Source: Bacillus ectoiniformans (lineage in GTDB: Bacteria > Bacillota > Bacilli > Bacillales > Domibacillaceae). Taken from it: a DNA stretch of 39,661 nt. Where the stretch lies: NCBI RefSeq assembly GCF_016908875.1, contig NZ_JAFBES010000021.1, forward strand, positions 1 through 39,661. Direction: 5' to 3'. The notes under the pieces were generated by a model. That model was not told where the DNA came from and searched no databases. It saw only the letters and a list, made by a program, of their open reading frames with translations. The first letter of the stretch is position 1. Each line of letters starts with the position of its first letter. Below are positions 9,739 through 18,533 of this stretch, piece by piece. The translations under genes were made by a program, and so were the position numbers.

Positions 9739-9749
9739 GTATTTCGATA

Positions 9750-10328
9750 TTATTTTACCGGCTGGAACTCAACCGCAATCAATTGGTTTTTCCCCAGCTC
9801 GTCCGTTGCCAAACGAATGATTTCATTGGCTTTCGCTGCAGAATGATCTTCTGATTTCACGGTAATTTTAATGTTTTCACCGTCAGCGCGAACTAAAGCA
9901 TCTTGGTAACCTTTAGATTTAATTAACGTTTCTAATACATTTTCTTTCGTTGCAAGCTCTGTCAGTTTTTCCATGCGGTCATAGGCTGTGTTTTTCTCTT
10001 CAGCAGGCAAGTCCGCTGACGCTACTTTCGCTGTCAATTCTTCTCTTAATTTATTTCTTTCATCCTGCAGTTCAATGCGAAGCAAATCAAACGCTTCATC
10101 ACCAGCGGATTCTGTGACAATTTGGGCTTCTTCGTTAAGAGCACCCTTCGTTTCTTTCAGCGCTTCCCCGTCTTTTGCTTCTGTGCCTGCTTCAGTCGTC
10201 AACGCCTCTTTTTCTTTAGAGACCATTTCCGGTGACATCTGCTGTGGTGAAGTAACATAATAGACAGATAGAACGACGACTAAACTCAGCATCGTCAATA
10301 GCCATACGGTTTGTTTTTTTAATAGCAT
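9750..10328 (-). CDS. spoIIIAH: Stage III sporulation protein AH, 192 aa
   Basis: Mother-cell outer forespore membrane protein whose outer domain binds forespore SpoIIQ to form the feeding-tube channel. One N-terminal membrane segment (about 7-25, TVWLLTMLSLVVVLSVYYVT). A long acidic linker rich in Glu, Lys and Ala follows (about 30-85). The C-terminal YscJ/FliF-like domain contains ENVLETLIKSKGYQDALV and ENIKITVKSEDHSA. The ATG follows AAAGGGGGA. It is the last gene of the operon and is closely spaced with spoIIIAG. Confidence 0.93.
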   Translation of the reverse strand: MLLKKQTVWLLTMLSLVVVLSVYYVTSPQQMSPEMVSKEKEALTTEAGTEAKDGEALKETKGALNEEAQIVTESAGDEAFDLLRIELQDERNKLREELTAKVASADLPAEEKNTAYDRMEKLTELATKENVLETLIKSKGYQDALVRADGENIKITVKSEDHSAAKANEIIRLATDELGKNQLIAVEFQPVK

Positions 10329-10979
10329 TTATAAATCCCCCTTTGATTTTTTCGGCATCACTGCCACTCGGTGACTAGGGACATCTAACCCCCTGGTGAC
10401 CGCTTCGATGACCCACCTTTTCACTCGAACATTCTCGACCCCTTCAGCTACGACTAATACGCCTCTTATCTTGGGCTTTTTCACTTCTTGTACAACGGGC
10501 GCATCGCCATTGCCGCCTTTTACGATTACTAATTCTTCTTCTTTTGTCTGGTCGGCAATTGTTCGTTCTCCACCTTTTTGATCGGTTTCACCTGTCTGCT
10601 GAGACTTGACGGTGACGTTCCTTTCAAACACTTTTTTCTCAGAGGCTTCTATGTTGACAACGACCGTTACATTGCTGACGCCAGCCATTTCCTCGAGCGC
10701 CGACTTTAATTCCTGTTCATACATAGATTCATAATCTTTCTCCGGCTTGGCTTCCGGTTTCTTTTGTAAACCGAACGTTTCTACATTGTCGGCTGCTTCT
10801 GAAAATTCGCTATCAAGAGGTTCGTTTTTCTCCATCACATCACTGATCAGCATAAACATGATTCCAAAAGCAGCGGCAATCACCAGCCATTTTGTTTTGT
10901 TAGAAGCCCCTCCTTCGTTATTTTTTTTTGACGGGAACCAGGACTGCAGCCAATCTAGCTTTTTTTTACGATCACTCAA
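10329..10979 (-). CDS. spoIIIAG: Stage III sporulation protein AG, 216 aa
   Basis: Ring-forming component of the SpoIIIA-SpoIIQ channel. A short basic N-terminus is followed by one membrane segment (about 30-47, KWLVIAAAFGIMFMLI), then a ring-building domain with ESMYEQELKSALEEMAGVSNVTVVVN and VKKPKIRGVLVVAEGVENV. The product starts at TTG (10979), supported by GGAGGGGGA nine bases upstream; the start lies inside the end of spoIIIAF (8-base overlap). The length matches the B. subtilis family. Confidence 0.93.
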   Translation of the reverse strand: MSDRKKKLDWLQSWFPSKKNNEGGASNKTKWLVIAAAFGIMFMLISDVMEKNEPLDSEFSEAADNVETFGLQKKPEAKPEKDYESMYEQELKSALEEMAGVSNVTVVVNIEASEKKVFERNVTVKSQQTGETDQKGGERTIADQTKEEELVIVKGGNGDAPVVQEVKKPKIRGVLVVAEGVENVRVKRWVIEAVTRGLDVPSHRVAVMPKKSKGDL

Positions 10980-11583
10980 GGCTGTCCCCCTCCTCTATCA
11001 TTAGAATATTCAACTGTTCCTCTGGAATATTCCACTTTTTTGAAAGAAACGAGACAAGCTCTGGATGAACTTCTTTTTTGCTTTGTGTCTGAACAGATGA
11101 ATCGATCACAATTTCTTGAATAGCGTTCGGGGCATTCACAGCCTCCCCATTCGACACATAGACATCCACTCGTTTTAAACTTTCTGGAAGCGATTGTTTC
11201 CATTGATCTATTTTAATATCAATTCCTGCAATGGTTTGGTTGAATTTTTCTTTCACTTCCGTTTCTGCCATTTCTTTTAAACTCTCCTCACTTTGTTTAA
11301 CGATCAGCATTTCATTCGTCACTTGCAGGTCAGTCGTCTGTTTCATGATGTGATCATTGAGCTGATTGCCGGAAGATTGCCTTTCTGTCCAGCGCTGAAA
11401 TTCTGCTCCTACATCAACAGACATTAATTTCCATAGCGGTGACAGCATGACCATCACGAGAAGCAGGCCGAGAACCAGCTTGACGTATTTTTGAAATTCA
11501 GATGAGGGCAGCAAAAGGTCAATGACTGCTGCCAAAAGTATAAAAGCGATGACATTTACTATCCAGTCAGAGATGAATCCCAT
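10972..11583 (-). CDS. spoIIIAF: Stage III sporulation protein AF, 203 aa
   Basis: Membrane protein of the SpoIIIA complex. Two N-terminal membrane segments (about 5-24 and 33-53; NVIAFILLAAVIDLLL and LVLGLLLVMVMLSPLW) are followed by a soluble domain with SLPESLKRVDVYVSNGE. The ATG at 11583 is chosen because GGGAG lies seven bases before it; an upstream GTG at 11589 is too close to that site. Confidence 0.92.
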   Translation of the reverse strand: MGFISDWIVNVIAFILLAAVIDLLLPSSEFQKYVKLVLGLLLVMVMLSPLWKLMSVDVGAEFQRWTERQSSGNQLNDHIMKQTTDLQVTNEMLIVKQSEESLKEMAETEVKEKFNQTIAGIDIKIDQWKQSLPESLKRVDVYVSNGEAVNAPNAIQEIVIDSSVQTQSKKEVHPELVSFLSKKWNIPEEQLNILMIEEGDSLE

Positions 11584-11596
11584 AGGCACACTCCCT

Positions 11597-12784
11597 TTAA
11601 CGCACCATCATCGTTAAATTGCTTGCTGCCACCAATATGGCGATCGTTAGTAAAAACATAAAAGACACGATAGACAGTGCAGCAAACACATAAGTCATAT
11701 TTTTACTGATTAAATCCAGGCATTTGACGACCGTACCGCCTCCGAGCGGCTGCAGAATGGCCGCAGCCACTTTATAAATCAATATCAGCACCAATATTTT
11801 TAAAGCAGGGAAAGCCACGATTAAAAACAAAATGCCCGCACCTGCGATCCCCACTGTATTTTTCAGCAATAATGACGCACTCATAACGGTATCCGCTGCT
11901 TCTGTAAACAGCTTCCCGATCACTGGGATGAAATTTCCAGCAAAAAATTTAGCCGTTCGGATCGCCAGTCCGTCCGTTACAGCTGCTGCCGTCCCTTGCA
12001 CGGATATGACAGCCAAATAGACAGCCATAAACGTTCCTAATATCCCCACCCCAGCTGTACGGAGCAGATCTGCAAGGCGGGTCGCTTTATAGTTGTCTGA
12101 CAGGAGGCTTACAGCTCCAAGCAAAGTAGATAGGAATAACAATGGAAGTACGATCTTCTGCACGAGCACGCCGCTGATATTCATTAAAAACAAGAGCACT
12201 GGATGAAAGACGGCTGCGGAAGCAGCTCCTCCTGATGCTGCTAAGAGCGACAGCAATATGGGGAGAAGCGCCACTAAAAACTGAACCATATGATCGACTG
12301 CATTCATTGCATACTCCATCGTTAAACGAAAGCTGTTTAAAGCAAGAATAAACAGCACCATCAGCACAACCGCATACGCTGTCTTGCTTACCGTTCCTTC
12401 TTCAAATGCATTTTGCAGGGTTTGAAGAAACACGGAAAAGACCGTCAAAAGAATAAGCGATCCCAAAAGCTTCCCGTTCACTGCAAGCTCATGAAAGATG
12501 AAATTGACAAACCCCTTGATCCAAGCCCCAATCGAGAAAGGCTCTTCACTTTGAATGAAATCCCATAACGTTTTGCGCTCCGTTTCAGGCAAATAACCCC
12601 CATAGGTTTTCAGCATTTTCTCCCAATGCAGCGAGAGCTCGTCCAAGCCCAGTTTCTCAAGCTGTTCTTCGGCGACTTCGTTTATGCCAGAGGTCTGTTC
12701 TTCACTTTGCGCCGAGACGTGTGCGCTGTTTACTGCAAAGAAAAGGAAAGCTATCAGTAATATGATCTTCATCCATTGCTGCAT
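11597..12784 (-). CDS. spoIIIAE: Stage III sporulation protein AE, 395 aa
   Basis: Polytopic membrane protein of the mother-cell channel. An N-terminal signal-like segment (IILLIAFLFFAVNSAHVSAQ) is followed by about seven hydrophobic stretches, for example LLGSLILLTVFSVFLQ and ILFLIVAFPALKILVLILI. The start is set at ATG 12784, five bases behind GGTGGTGG. An in-frame ATG at 12799 would add five residues but has its ribosome site too far away. The family is certain. Confidence 0.92.
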   Translation of the reverse strand: MQQWMKIILLIAFLFFAVNSAHVSAQSEEQTSGINEVAEEQLEKLGLDELSLHWEKMLKTYGGYLPETERKTLWDFIQSEEPFSIGAWIKGFVNFIFHELAVNGKLLGSLILLTVFSVFLQTLQNAFEEGTVSKTAYAVVLMVLFILALNSFRLTMEYAMNAVDHMVQFLVALLPILLSLLAASGGAASAAVFHPVLLFLMNISGVLVQKIVLPLLFLSTLLGAVSLLSDNYKATRLADLLRTAGVGILGTFMAVYLAVISVQGTAAAVTDGLAIRTAKFFAGNFIPVIGKLFTEAADTVMSASLLLKNTVGIAGAGILFLIVAFPALKILVLILIYKVAAAILQPLGGGTVVKCLDLISKNMTYVFAALSIVSFMFLLTIAILVAASNLTMMVR

Positions 12785-12809
12785 CTTGTCCACCACCATT
12801 TGAAACTTG

Positions 12810-13202
12810 TCACTTCCCTGTCAGCATCGATAAAATCGTCTCTATAAGAAGAGACAGAATCGGCACCGCCATTGATAGAATCACAACTTTTCCGGCAAGC
12901 TCCATCTTAGCCGCCAGCCCCTCTTGACCCGCATCTTTCGTTATTTGCGCAGCAAACTCCGCAATATAAGCTACGCCGATTATTTTGAGCATCGTCTCCA
13001 CATAGACAAATTCCACCCCTGCATGTGAAGCCAGCTTTTTAATCATAAAAATAATTTCTGACAGCTTATCTGCTAATACTAAAAAGATTCCAGACCCCAC
13101 GAACAGCACCAGCAAAAACGCAAATGCCGGCTGCTGCTCTTGCAGCAGAATGACTAAAAAAACAGTAACAAGAACGACTGCAGCTATCTGTACGATTTCA
13201 AT
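12810..13202 (-). CDS. spoIIIAD: Stage III sporulation protein AD, 130 aa, apparent ATT start
   Basis: Small membrane protein of the SpoIIIA complex with about four membrane segments. The conserved centre has YVETMLKIIGVAYIAEF and ITKDAGQEGLAAKMELAGK. The standard-start frame begins only at TTG 13115 and would lack the first membrane segment. Upstream the same frame continues IEIVQIAAVVLVTVFLVILL, which matches the homologous N-terminus, back to ATT at 13202. GGGGGAG stands seven bases before that ATT. No ATG, GTG or TTG lies in frame between 13115 and 13202. Full length (130 aa) is close to the B. subtilis 133 aa. ATT as start is inferred. Confidence 0.88.
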   Translation of the reverse strand: MEIVQIAAVVLVTVFLVILLQEQQPAFAFLLVLFVGSGIFLVLADKLSEIIFMIKKLASHAGVEFVYVETMLKIIGVAYIAEFAAQITKDAGQEGLAAKMELAGKVVILSMAVPILSLLIETILSMLTGK

Positions 13203-13217
13203 GGTTTTTCTCCCCCG

Positions 13218-13421
13218 TCATTGAAATAAAAATACTGATTTAATCTTGTCAAACAATTCCTCTACCACAGTGGCCACAATAAACAAAATATATAGAAATC
13301 CAAAAAGCGTGACCCATTGGGCATATTCCTTTTTCCCCACTTGATCTAAGATCGTATGGAGGAAAGCGACCACTAACCCAACTCCGGCAATTTTAAAGAT
13401 AATATCTACATCTATCCCCAT
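13218..13421 (-). CDS. spoIIIAC: Stage III sporulation protein AC, 67 aa
   Basis: Small two-pass membrane protein of the channel. IIFKIAGVGLVVAFLHTIL and VTLFGFLYILFIVATVV are the two segments, separated by the conserved GKKEYAQW. The ATG at 13421 (MGIDVDIIF) is chosen over an upstream in-frame start at 13442 because GGAGGG lies six bases before it and homologues begin there. Confidence 0.93.
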   Translation of the reverse strand: MGIDVDIIFKIAGVGLVVAFLHTILDQVGKKEYAQWVTLFGFLYILFIVATVVEELFDKIKSVFLFQ

Positions 13422-13470
13422 CCTGAGCCCTCCATCTGCCAAATAATAGCTGTTAAACTTAGCCTTTTTC

Positions 13471-13983
13471 CTAAAATAATAATAGAATCAAGAGCAAGCC
13501 CCCCAGCACACTTAGGCTTTTCAGCATGCTTTCATACCGTCTTTGCTTCTCAATGGCTTCTTCCTCACAGCGTTCGATATGAGTAAGAGCTAAAAGAATG
13601 TGCTTTTGCTCCGTTTGCCGGTCGTAGCGGCCGAGTGTTTCACCAAATTCAACCAAAATGTCATATTCAGATGGTTTTAAAGCCGTTCTAGGCCAAACGG
13701 CTGCGACACTTTGCTTCCACGCTTCTTTCGCGTCCATTTCCGACGTCGTTAACAGTACCGCAAACGAGGAAAAGATGTCTGCAATTGGTGAAGGCAGCCT
13801 TTCTGAAAGCTTTCTTGATGATTCGTGAAGCGGGGTATAGCCAAAGACAATTTCTGCCTCAAAGGACTTTAATGCCGACTTCAGCATTCTTAATTGCCTT
13901 GGGCGCTCTGATAATTTCCTGGACTGCTCAAGCCCAATCCAAAAGGAAGCAATGAGAATGATACATGCTCCCAGCCATTTCAT
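13471..13983 (-). CDS. spoIIIAB: Stage III sporulation protein AB, 170 aa
   Basis: Membrane protein of the SpoIIIA complex, distantly similar to GspF/T2SS assembly proteins. An N-terminal membrane segment (KWLGACIILIASFWIGLE) is followed by a helical soluble domain with LRMLKSALKSFEAEIVFGYTPL. A C-terminal hydrophobic end (LSVLGGLLLILLLF) is visible. The ATG overlaps the spoIIIAA stop by four bases (ATGA), so translation is coupled. Confidence 0.93.
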   Translation of the reverse strand: MKWLGACIILIASFWIGLEQSRKLSERPRQLRMLKSALKSFEAEIVFGYTPLHESSRKLSERLPSPIADIFSSFAVLLTTSEMDAKEAWKQSVAAVWPRTALKPSEYDILVEFGETLGRYDRQTEQKHILLALTHIERCEEEAIEKQRRYESMLKSLSVLGGLLLILLLF

Positions 13984-14903
13984 GTTCCTTTTCCCTTCAG
14001 TTCCACCAGGCGCTGTCCGCGATCATTAAAAAGACTGAATCCGCGTCTCCCATCCGGCAAATAAGACAAAACAACAAATCGTTTAAAGGCACCTTCTTCA
14101 ATAATGGCTTTTAACATCGGCCGTTTCATGACTTCTTCCAGGCTGTTTCCATGAGCGGTAGCCATGAGCTTAATGCCAGAATTTACAGCTTCAGCTACTG
14201 CCTGTCCATCCTCTTGACGGCCAATTTCATCGGCTACTAAAATATCTGGACTCATCGAACGGATCATCATCATCATCCCTTCGGCTTTAGGACAGGCATC
14301 TAGTACATCGGCCCTCATTCCTACATCTAATTGCGGGATTCCTCTCACGCATCCAGCTATTTCTGATCTCTCATCGATAATCCCCACTTTACGCGGAGGA
14401 ACAGGAAACGTATCCATTCCGCTTGATGCAATGCGTGCCAGGTCTCGCAGCATGGTTGTCTTGCCCGTTTGAGGGGCTCCGATAATCAGCGTGCTTCTCC
14501 ACTCTTTTTCAAATAAAAAAGGAAGCAGCGGTTCACTGATGCCAATCTTTTCTCTGGCTACACGTATATTGAAAGAAGACAGGTGGCGAATGGCTTTCAC
14601 TCGACTGTTTTCAAGAATGACTTTCCCGGCCAAGCCGACTCTGTGCCCTCCCTCAATGGTTATATATCCTCGCCTTAACTCTTCATCAAGAGCGTAAAAA
14701 GAATGTTTGCTTAATTTATTGATCAGCGACTGTCCTTCTTCCGGCGTCACAATATGCGGAAGAAAACTAGCCGATTTCGCGATCACTTCTAACGGCTGAC
14801 CAATTCTCACTCTTATTTCTTCTATCTCATTCCTGGTGGAGGATGGCAGGTTTAGGATAGGGTTTCGAAGAGTTTCCGGCAAATAGGCAAAAATGTTTTC
14901 CAT
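13980..14903 (-). CDS. spoIIIAA: Stage III sporulation protein AA, ATPase, 307 aa
   Basis: Secretion-type ATPase that powers the mother-cell channel. Walker A GAPQTGKTT at about 142-150, Walker B-like SPDILVADEIGRQED near 215-229, and ATAHGNSLEEVMKRPML downstream as in secretion ATPases. The length is normal. The ATG follows GGGGGAG. It is the first gene of the operon and a SigE-type promoter lies 35 bases upstream. Confidence 0.95.
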   Translation of the reverse strand: MENIFAYLPETLRNPILNLPSSTRNEIEEIRVRIGQPLEVIAKSASFLPHIVTPEEGQSLINKLSKHSFYALDEELRRGYITIEGGHRVGLAGKVILENSRVKAIRHLSSFNIRVAREKIGISEPLLPFLFEKEWRSTLIIGAPQTGKTTMLRDLARIASSGMDTFPVPPRKVGIIDERSEIAGCVRGIPQLDVGMRADVLDACPKAEGMMMMIRSMSPDILVADEIGRQEDGQAVAEAVNSGIKLMATAHGNSLEEVMKRPMLKAIIEEGAFKRFVVLSYLPDGRRGFSLFNDRGQRLVELKGKGT

Positions 14904-14937
14904 TGATCACTCCCCCTTTATTCCTCCCTTTTTATTC

Positions 14938-14965
14938 AATGTATGCAGATGATTAGGAAATATGA
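14938..14965 (-). promoter_or_regulatory. SigE promoter of the spoIIIA operon
   Basis: On the minus strand the -35 TCATATT (14965-14959), a 13-base spacer and -10 CATACATT (14945-14938). Both elements fit the SigE pattern (KMATATT, CATACAMT), and the spacer is one base short of the usual 14. The operon is under SigE in B. subtilis. Not tested. Confidence 0.75.
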
Positions 14966-15001
14966 TTATGCCGCCTTACTTGCCAAAAGACTTAAAACGA
15001 T

Positions 15002-15051
15002 AAAAAAAGCAACAAGTTCAGCCTTATAACAGCTGTTCTTGTTGCTTTTAA
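15002..15051 (-). terminator. Terminator after the acyl-CoA dehydrogenase-like gene
   Basis: The stem AAAAGCAACAAG / CTTGTTGCTTTT encloses a loop that itself holds AACAGCTGTT. A-tract to the left. It begins 8 bases below the stop at 15059. Confidence 0.85.
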
Positions 15052-15058
15052 GCAGTCC

Positions 15059-16213
15059 CTATATGGATGTGTGTTGACATTCTTTGATGGCCTGGTCAGC
15101 AAGCATCTTCAAAGTAATATCGTCCATTGGCGGGTTATGGAGTCCCGCTCTGACATTTTGATAATACCTGCGCAGCGGATTTTTCTCAGAAAGGCTTCTC
15201 GCTCCGACAATTCGCATGGAGAGATCCACCACTTCTATGGCCTGGTTAGTTACAAATGTTTTTACTGCCGCCATTTCTGTTTTGAAATCTTCGTTTGGCA
15301 AACGGTCATATTCTTCTGCTACCCTGTAAAGAAATTGCCTGGAAGAGATAAGTTTCATTTCTATCTCGCCTATCAATTGCTGGACATTCGGAAGCTTGCC
15401 AATCGGATGGTCGAGACTTGATGGAGTGTAAGATGCCGCAAAACGAACAGCATAGTCCCTTGCAGCGCCAGCAATCCCTAAATAACAGACTGGAATATGC
15501 AGCATCCACCCTTTTCTCCGTTTTTTACTTTCCTCATTTATATATTCGATGATGTAATCGGAAGGAATTTCTGCCGCGTCCAAAACTAAATCATGGCTGG
15601 CTGTTCCCCTCATTGCTACACTGTCCCATGTTTCTTTGATGGAAACACCTGGCGTATCTCTTGGAATTAACAAAACGGCTGTTTTCTCTTCGATCGAGGC
15701 GGTGACAAAAAAGAAGTCTAACATCGGAGACATAGAAGTAAACGTCTTTACACCCGTCACTTGATACGACTTCCCATCCGCTGAGCGCTCGGCTCTCGTA
15801 CTAAATGCAGCTCCCCTCAAAGGACTTCCCGCATTTCTTTCACTAGAAGCAGCATTGATCAGATGACCCTCTTTAATGGCTTTGGTCAAAAGCGGCACTA
15901 GAGCTTTATTCCAGTGGCGGTGTTCACTAAATTCGAGTATCATCCCCATATGCCAACCAATGGAAAGAGCCGTAGATCCGCAGCCTTTCGCTATCTGTTC
16001 TTGAAATCGGAGAAACTCTGATAGTGATACACCCGCCTCGCCAAATTCCTTCGGAAGGGTTAAGGTCGTATAATTCATTGATTTTAAATCATTCATATTA
16101 TCAAAAGGGAAAGAGTTAAGCTCATCAAGCAAATATTCTCTTTCTTGAAATTGCTGCTCCATCCCTTTCAGCTGATTAAGCACGAGATTGTATGTATCAT
16201 TTTCCCTATTCAT
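15059..16213 (-). CDS. Acyl-CoA dehydrogenase-family flavoprotein, 383 aa
   Basis: Acyl-CoA dehydrogenase fold: an N-terminal helical domain (LPKEFGEAGVSLSEFLRFQEQIA), a middle beta domain (VTGVKTFTSMSPMLDFFFVTA; AVLLIPRDTPGV; AMRGTASHDLVLDAAEIP) and a C-terminal helical domain ending DITLKMLADQAIKE. From memory it is similar in length to B. subtilis YdbM. The ATG at 16213 is preferred (GGAGA ten bases upstream) over an upstream TTG at 16243 with no ribosome site. The substrate cannot be told. In B. subtilis yqhV lies at this place instead. It has its own terminator, so it is probably a single unit. Confidence 0.8.
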   Translation of the reverse strand: MNRENDTYNLVLNQLKGMEQQFQEREYLLDELNSFPFDNMNDLKSMNYTTLTLPKEFGEAGVSLSEFLRFQEQIAKGCGSTALSIGWHMGMILEFSEHRHWNKALVPLLTKAIKEGHLINAASSERNAGSPLRGAAFSTRAERSADGKSYQVTGVKTFTSMSPMLDFFFVTASIEEKTAVLLIPRDTPGVSIKETWDSVAMRGTASHDLVLDAAEIPSDYIIEYINEESKKRRKGWMLHIPVCYLGIAGAARDYAVRFAASYTPSSLDHPIGKLPNVQQLIGEIEMKLISSRQFLYRVAEEYDRLPNEDFKTEMAAVKTFVTNQAIEVVDLSMRIVGARSLSEKNPLRRYYQNVRAGLHNPPMDDITLKMLADQAIKECQHTSI

Positions 16214-16343
16214 GAGATTCGCTTCTCCTTTCCTTGCTGCCAATATCTTTATCGTAGAAAAAAATCATTCAAAACACAATACTTCCGCTCTCAAGGAACA
16301 TGAATGCCCATTTCGTAAAACACTCTGCTGTTTGCAGGAAAAA

Positions 16344-16377
16344 TAAAAAAGCGGCTCCATAAAAGAGCTCGCTTTTA
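16344..16377 (-). terminator. Terminator of the papP-efp unit
   Basis: The stem AAAGCGAGCTC / GAGCCGCTTT (one mismatch) has an AT-rich loop and a U tract on the minus strand. It starts 12 bases below the efp stop. Confidence 0.85.
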
Positions 16378-16388
16378 GCTATGTTTCA

Positions 16389-16946
16389 TTATGCGCGTGA
16401 AACGTAAGAACTGTCTGTTGTATTAATAATTAATACATCTCCCTCATTAACGAAGAAAGGAACGTTTACCGTTAAGCCTGTTTCCACAGTCGCAGGTTTC
16501 GTGCCGCCAGAAGCAGTGTCGCCTTTAATGCCAGGCTCAGTTTCTGTTACTTTTAATTCTACTGTGTTCGGAAGCTCCACACCTAATGTTTCGCTTTGGT
16601 ACATCATAATAGATACTTCCATGTTTTCTTTCAAGAACTTCAACTCATATTCAATTTGAGCAGTAGGCAATTCAATTTGCTCATAAGACTCATTGTCCAT
16701 GAACACATGAAGATCGCCGTTTGCATACAAATATTGCATTCTGCGGTTGTCAATTTGAGCTTTTCCAACTTTTTCACCGGCACGGAATGTTTTTTCTTGA
16801 ATCGCGCCAGTACGAAGGTTGCGAAGCTTCGAACGTACGAAAGCCGCTCCTTTACCTGGTTTGACGTGCTGGAAGTCCATAACGCGCCAAATGCCGTTAT
16901 CCACTTCAATTGTTAATCCTGTACGAAAGTCATTTACTGAAATCAT
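16389..16946 (-). CDS. efp: Elongation factor P, 185 aa
   Basis: Relieves ribosome stalling at proline runs. KOW-like N-terminal domain followed by two OB domains; the tail has [22 protein letters not shown]. The loop [10 protein letters not shown] places Lys32 at the tip. In B. subtilis this Lys carries a 5-aminopentanol group; the same residue is present. The length is normal. The ATG follows GGAGGAAG. It lies 22 bases below papP and probably shares its transcript. Confidence 0.97.
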   Translation of the reverse strand: MISVNDFRTGLTIEVDNGIWRVMDFQHVKPGKGAAFVRSKLRNLRTGAIQEKTFRAGEKVGKAQIDNRRMQYLYANGDLHVFMDNESYEQIELPTAQIEYELKFLKENMEVSIMMYQSETLGVELPNTVELKVTETEPGIKGDTASGGTKPATVETGLTVNVPFFVNEGDVLIINTTDSSYVSRA

Positions 16947-16968
16947 TAATTACTTCCTCCTGTATCCC

Positions 16969-18030
16969 TTATAGAATGATTAAGTCTTTAGTAGAATGCG
17001 TGAGTGTTTCGTTCCCATTTTCCGTTATCATTATATCATCTTCTATACGCACGCCGCCAACTCCCGGCAAATAAATACCTGGTTCAACTGTAACAAGCAT
17101 CCCCGGTTCTAAAACCGTGCCAGAACGGAAAGAAAGCATGGGTCCTTCATGCACCTCAAGTCCAATACCATGACCTGTAGAGTGACCGAAATAATCACCG
17201 TATCCTTTTTCTTTGATCAAGTCGCGGGCAATGGCGTCTGCTTGTTTGCCGTCCATGCCTGGGCCAATTTGATCCATGGCTTTCATTTGCGCATCCAATA
17301 CCACTTGGTAGACCTCTTTCATTTGACTTGCCGGTTCCCCAACCGCCACCGTACGGGTAATATCAGACACATACCCATTATAATAGGCGCCGTAATCAAG
17401 TGTGATCATATCGCCTTTTTCGATGACTTTCTCACTGGCTACCCCATGAGGCAGCGCAGAACGTTTGCCTGAAGCGACAATGATATCAAAAGATGAAGAG
17501 GTGGCGCCGCACTTTCTCATAAAGAACTCTAGTTCATTTGATACTTCAAGTTCCGTCAAACCTGGCTTGATATAATCTAAAATATGCTTAAATGCCGCAT
17601 CAGCAATATCAGCAGCCACCTTTAATATCTTAATCTCTGATTCACTCTTAATCAAGCGCAATTTTTCAATTAATCCGCTGACAGGCACCAGTTCTCCTTT
17701 TACCTGCGCCTTTAGCATTTCATACGATGCAAAGGTCATATGATCCTTTTCAAACCCCAGCTGCTTAATTCCTAAATCTTCTGATTGTTTAGCTATTTCT
17801 TCGTAGATCGAGGCTGTGTGTTTAATCACTTTAAATCCGCCGGCTTGTTTTTCCGCTTGTTCAACATATCTGAAATCAGTGATGAATAAAGCCTGGTCAG
17901 CTGAGATCAAAACCGCTCCAGATGATCCTGTGAAGTTTGTTATGTATCTGCGGTTATATGGACTCATGATTAAAAGTCCATCAATGTTTTTTTCTTTCAT
18001 TTCTATACGAAGTTTATCAAGTGAACTCAA
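16969..18030 (-). CDS. papP: Xaa-Pro aminopeptidase (M24B family), 353 aa
   Basis: Cleaves N-terminal residues before proline. N-terminal creatinase-like domain (about 3-125) followed by the pita-bread fold with the metal ligands of DYGAYYNGYVSDITRT, HSTGHGIGLEVHE and TVEPGIYLPG. The length is normal. It starts with TTG at 18030, behind GAGGGGGAG. Lies below aroQ (20-base gap), and efp follows. Confidence 0.93.
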   Translation of the reverse strand: MSSLDKLRIEMKEKNIDGLLIMSPYNRRYITNFTGSSGAVLISADQALFITDFRYVEQAEKQAGGFKVIKHTASIYEEIAKQSEDLGIKQLGFEKDHMTFASYEMLKAQVKGELVPVSGLIEKLRLIKSESEIKILKVAADIADAAFKHILDYIKPGLTELEVSNELEFFMRKCGATSSSFDIIVASGKRSALPHGVASEKVIEKGDMITLDYGAYYNGYVSDITRTVAVGEPASQMKEVYQVVLDAQMKAMDQIGPGMDGKQADAIARDLIKEKGYGDYFGHSTGHGIGLEVHEGPMLSFRSGTVLEPGMLVTVEPGIYLPGVGGVRIEDDIMITENGNETLTHSTKDLIIL

Positions 18031-18050
18031 AGTTTCTCTCCCCCTCTAAT

Positions 18051-18476
18051 CTATAAAAATGATTTCATCGCGAGCTCATAGCCGAGCAGTCCAAGGCCGC
18101 ATATTTGACCGACAGCTACAGGAGCTATGACTGACTGGTGTCGAAATTCTTCGCGCGCATGAATATTGCTGATATGAACTTCAACTACCGGAACGGAAAT
18201 GGAAGCTACGGCATCCCGAATGGCATAGCTATAGTGAGTAAATGCGCCTGGATTAAAGATAATGCCGCACACTTCCTCATCAGCCGCCTGGTGAATTCGA
18301 TCGATGAGAGCGCCCTCATGATTAGATTGAAAAACAAGCACTTCTGCCCCTTGCTGCTTCCCTAACTCCATGAGACGCTGCTCTAAATCCTCGAGTGTGT
18401 CCGCCCCGTAAATTTCCGGTTCCCTCTTGCCAAGCCTGTTTAAGTTAGGGCCATTTAGCACTAATATTTTTTTCAT
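18051..18476 (-). CDS. aroQ: 3-dehydroquinate dehydratase, type II, 141 aa
   Basis: Shikimate pathway step 3. Visible motifs: LVLNGPNLNRLGKREPEIYG, the loop QSNHEGALIDRIHQA, FNPGAFTHYSYAIRDA and VEVHISNIHAREEFR. The length is normal for type II. The ATG follows GGGGAGAAAG. It lies below yqhR and above papP, as in B. subtilis. Confidence 0.95.
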   Translation of the reverse strand: MKKILVLNGPNLNRLGKREPEIYGADTLEDLEQRLMELGKQQGAEVLVFQSNHEGALIDRIHQAADEEVCGIIFNPGAFTHYSYAIRDAVASISVPVVEVHISNIHAREEFRHQSVIAPVAVGQICGLGLLGYELAMKSFL

Positions 18477-18533
18477 CTTTCTCCCCTGCCAATCATTTAG
18501 TTACACGAACATTCTAACATATTAAAGAGCGGC

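Noticed and set aside
13100-13202. spoIIIAD as a truncated pseudogene
   Set aside because: The frame is intact and matches the homologous N-terminus back to an ATT with a strong ribosome site.
15071-15421. A 116-aa plus-strand frame
   Set aside because: Lies antisense to the acyl-CoA dehydrogenase-like gene, with no ribosome site or family resemblance.
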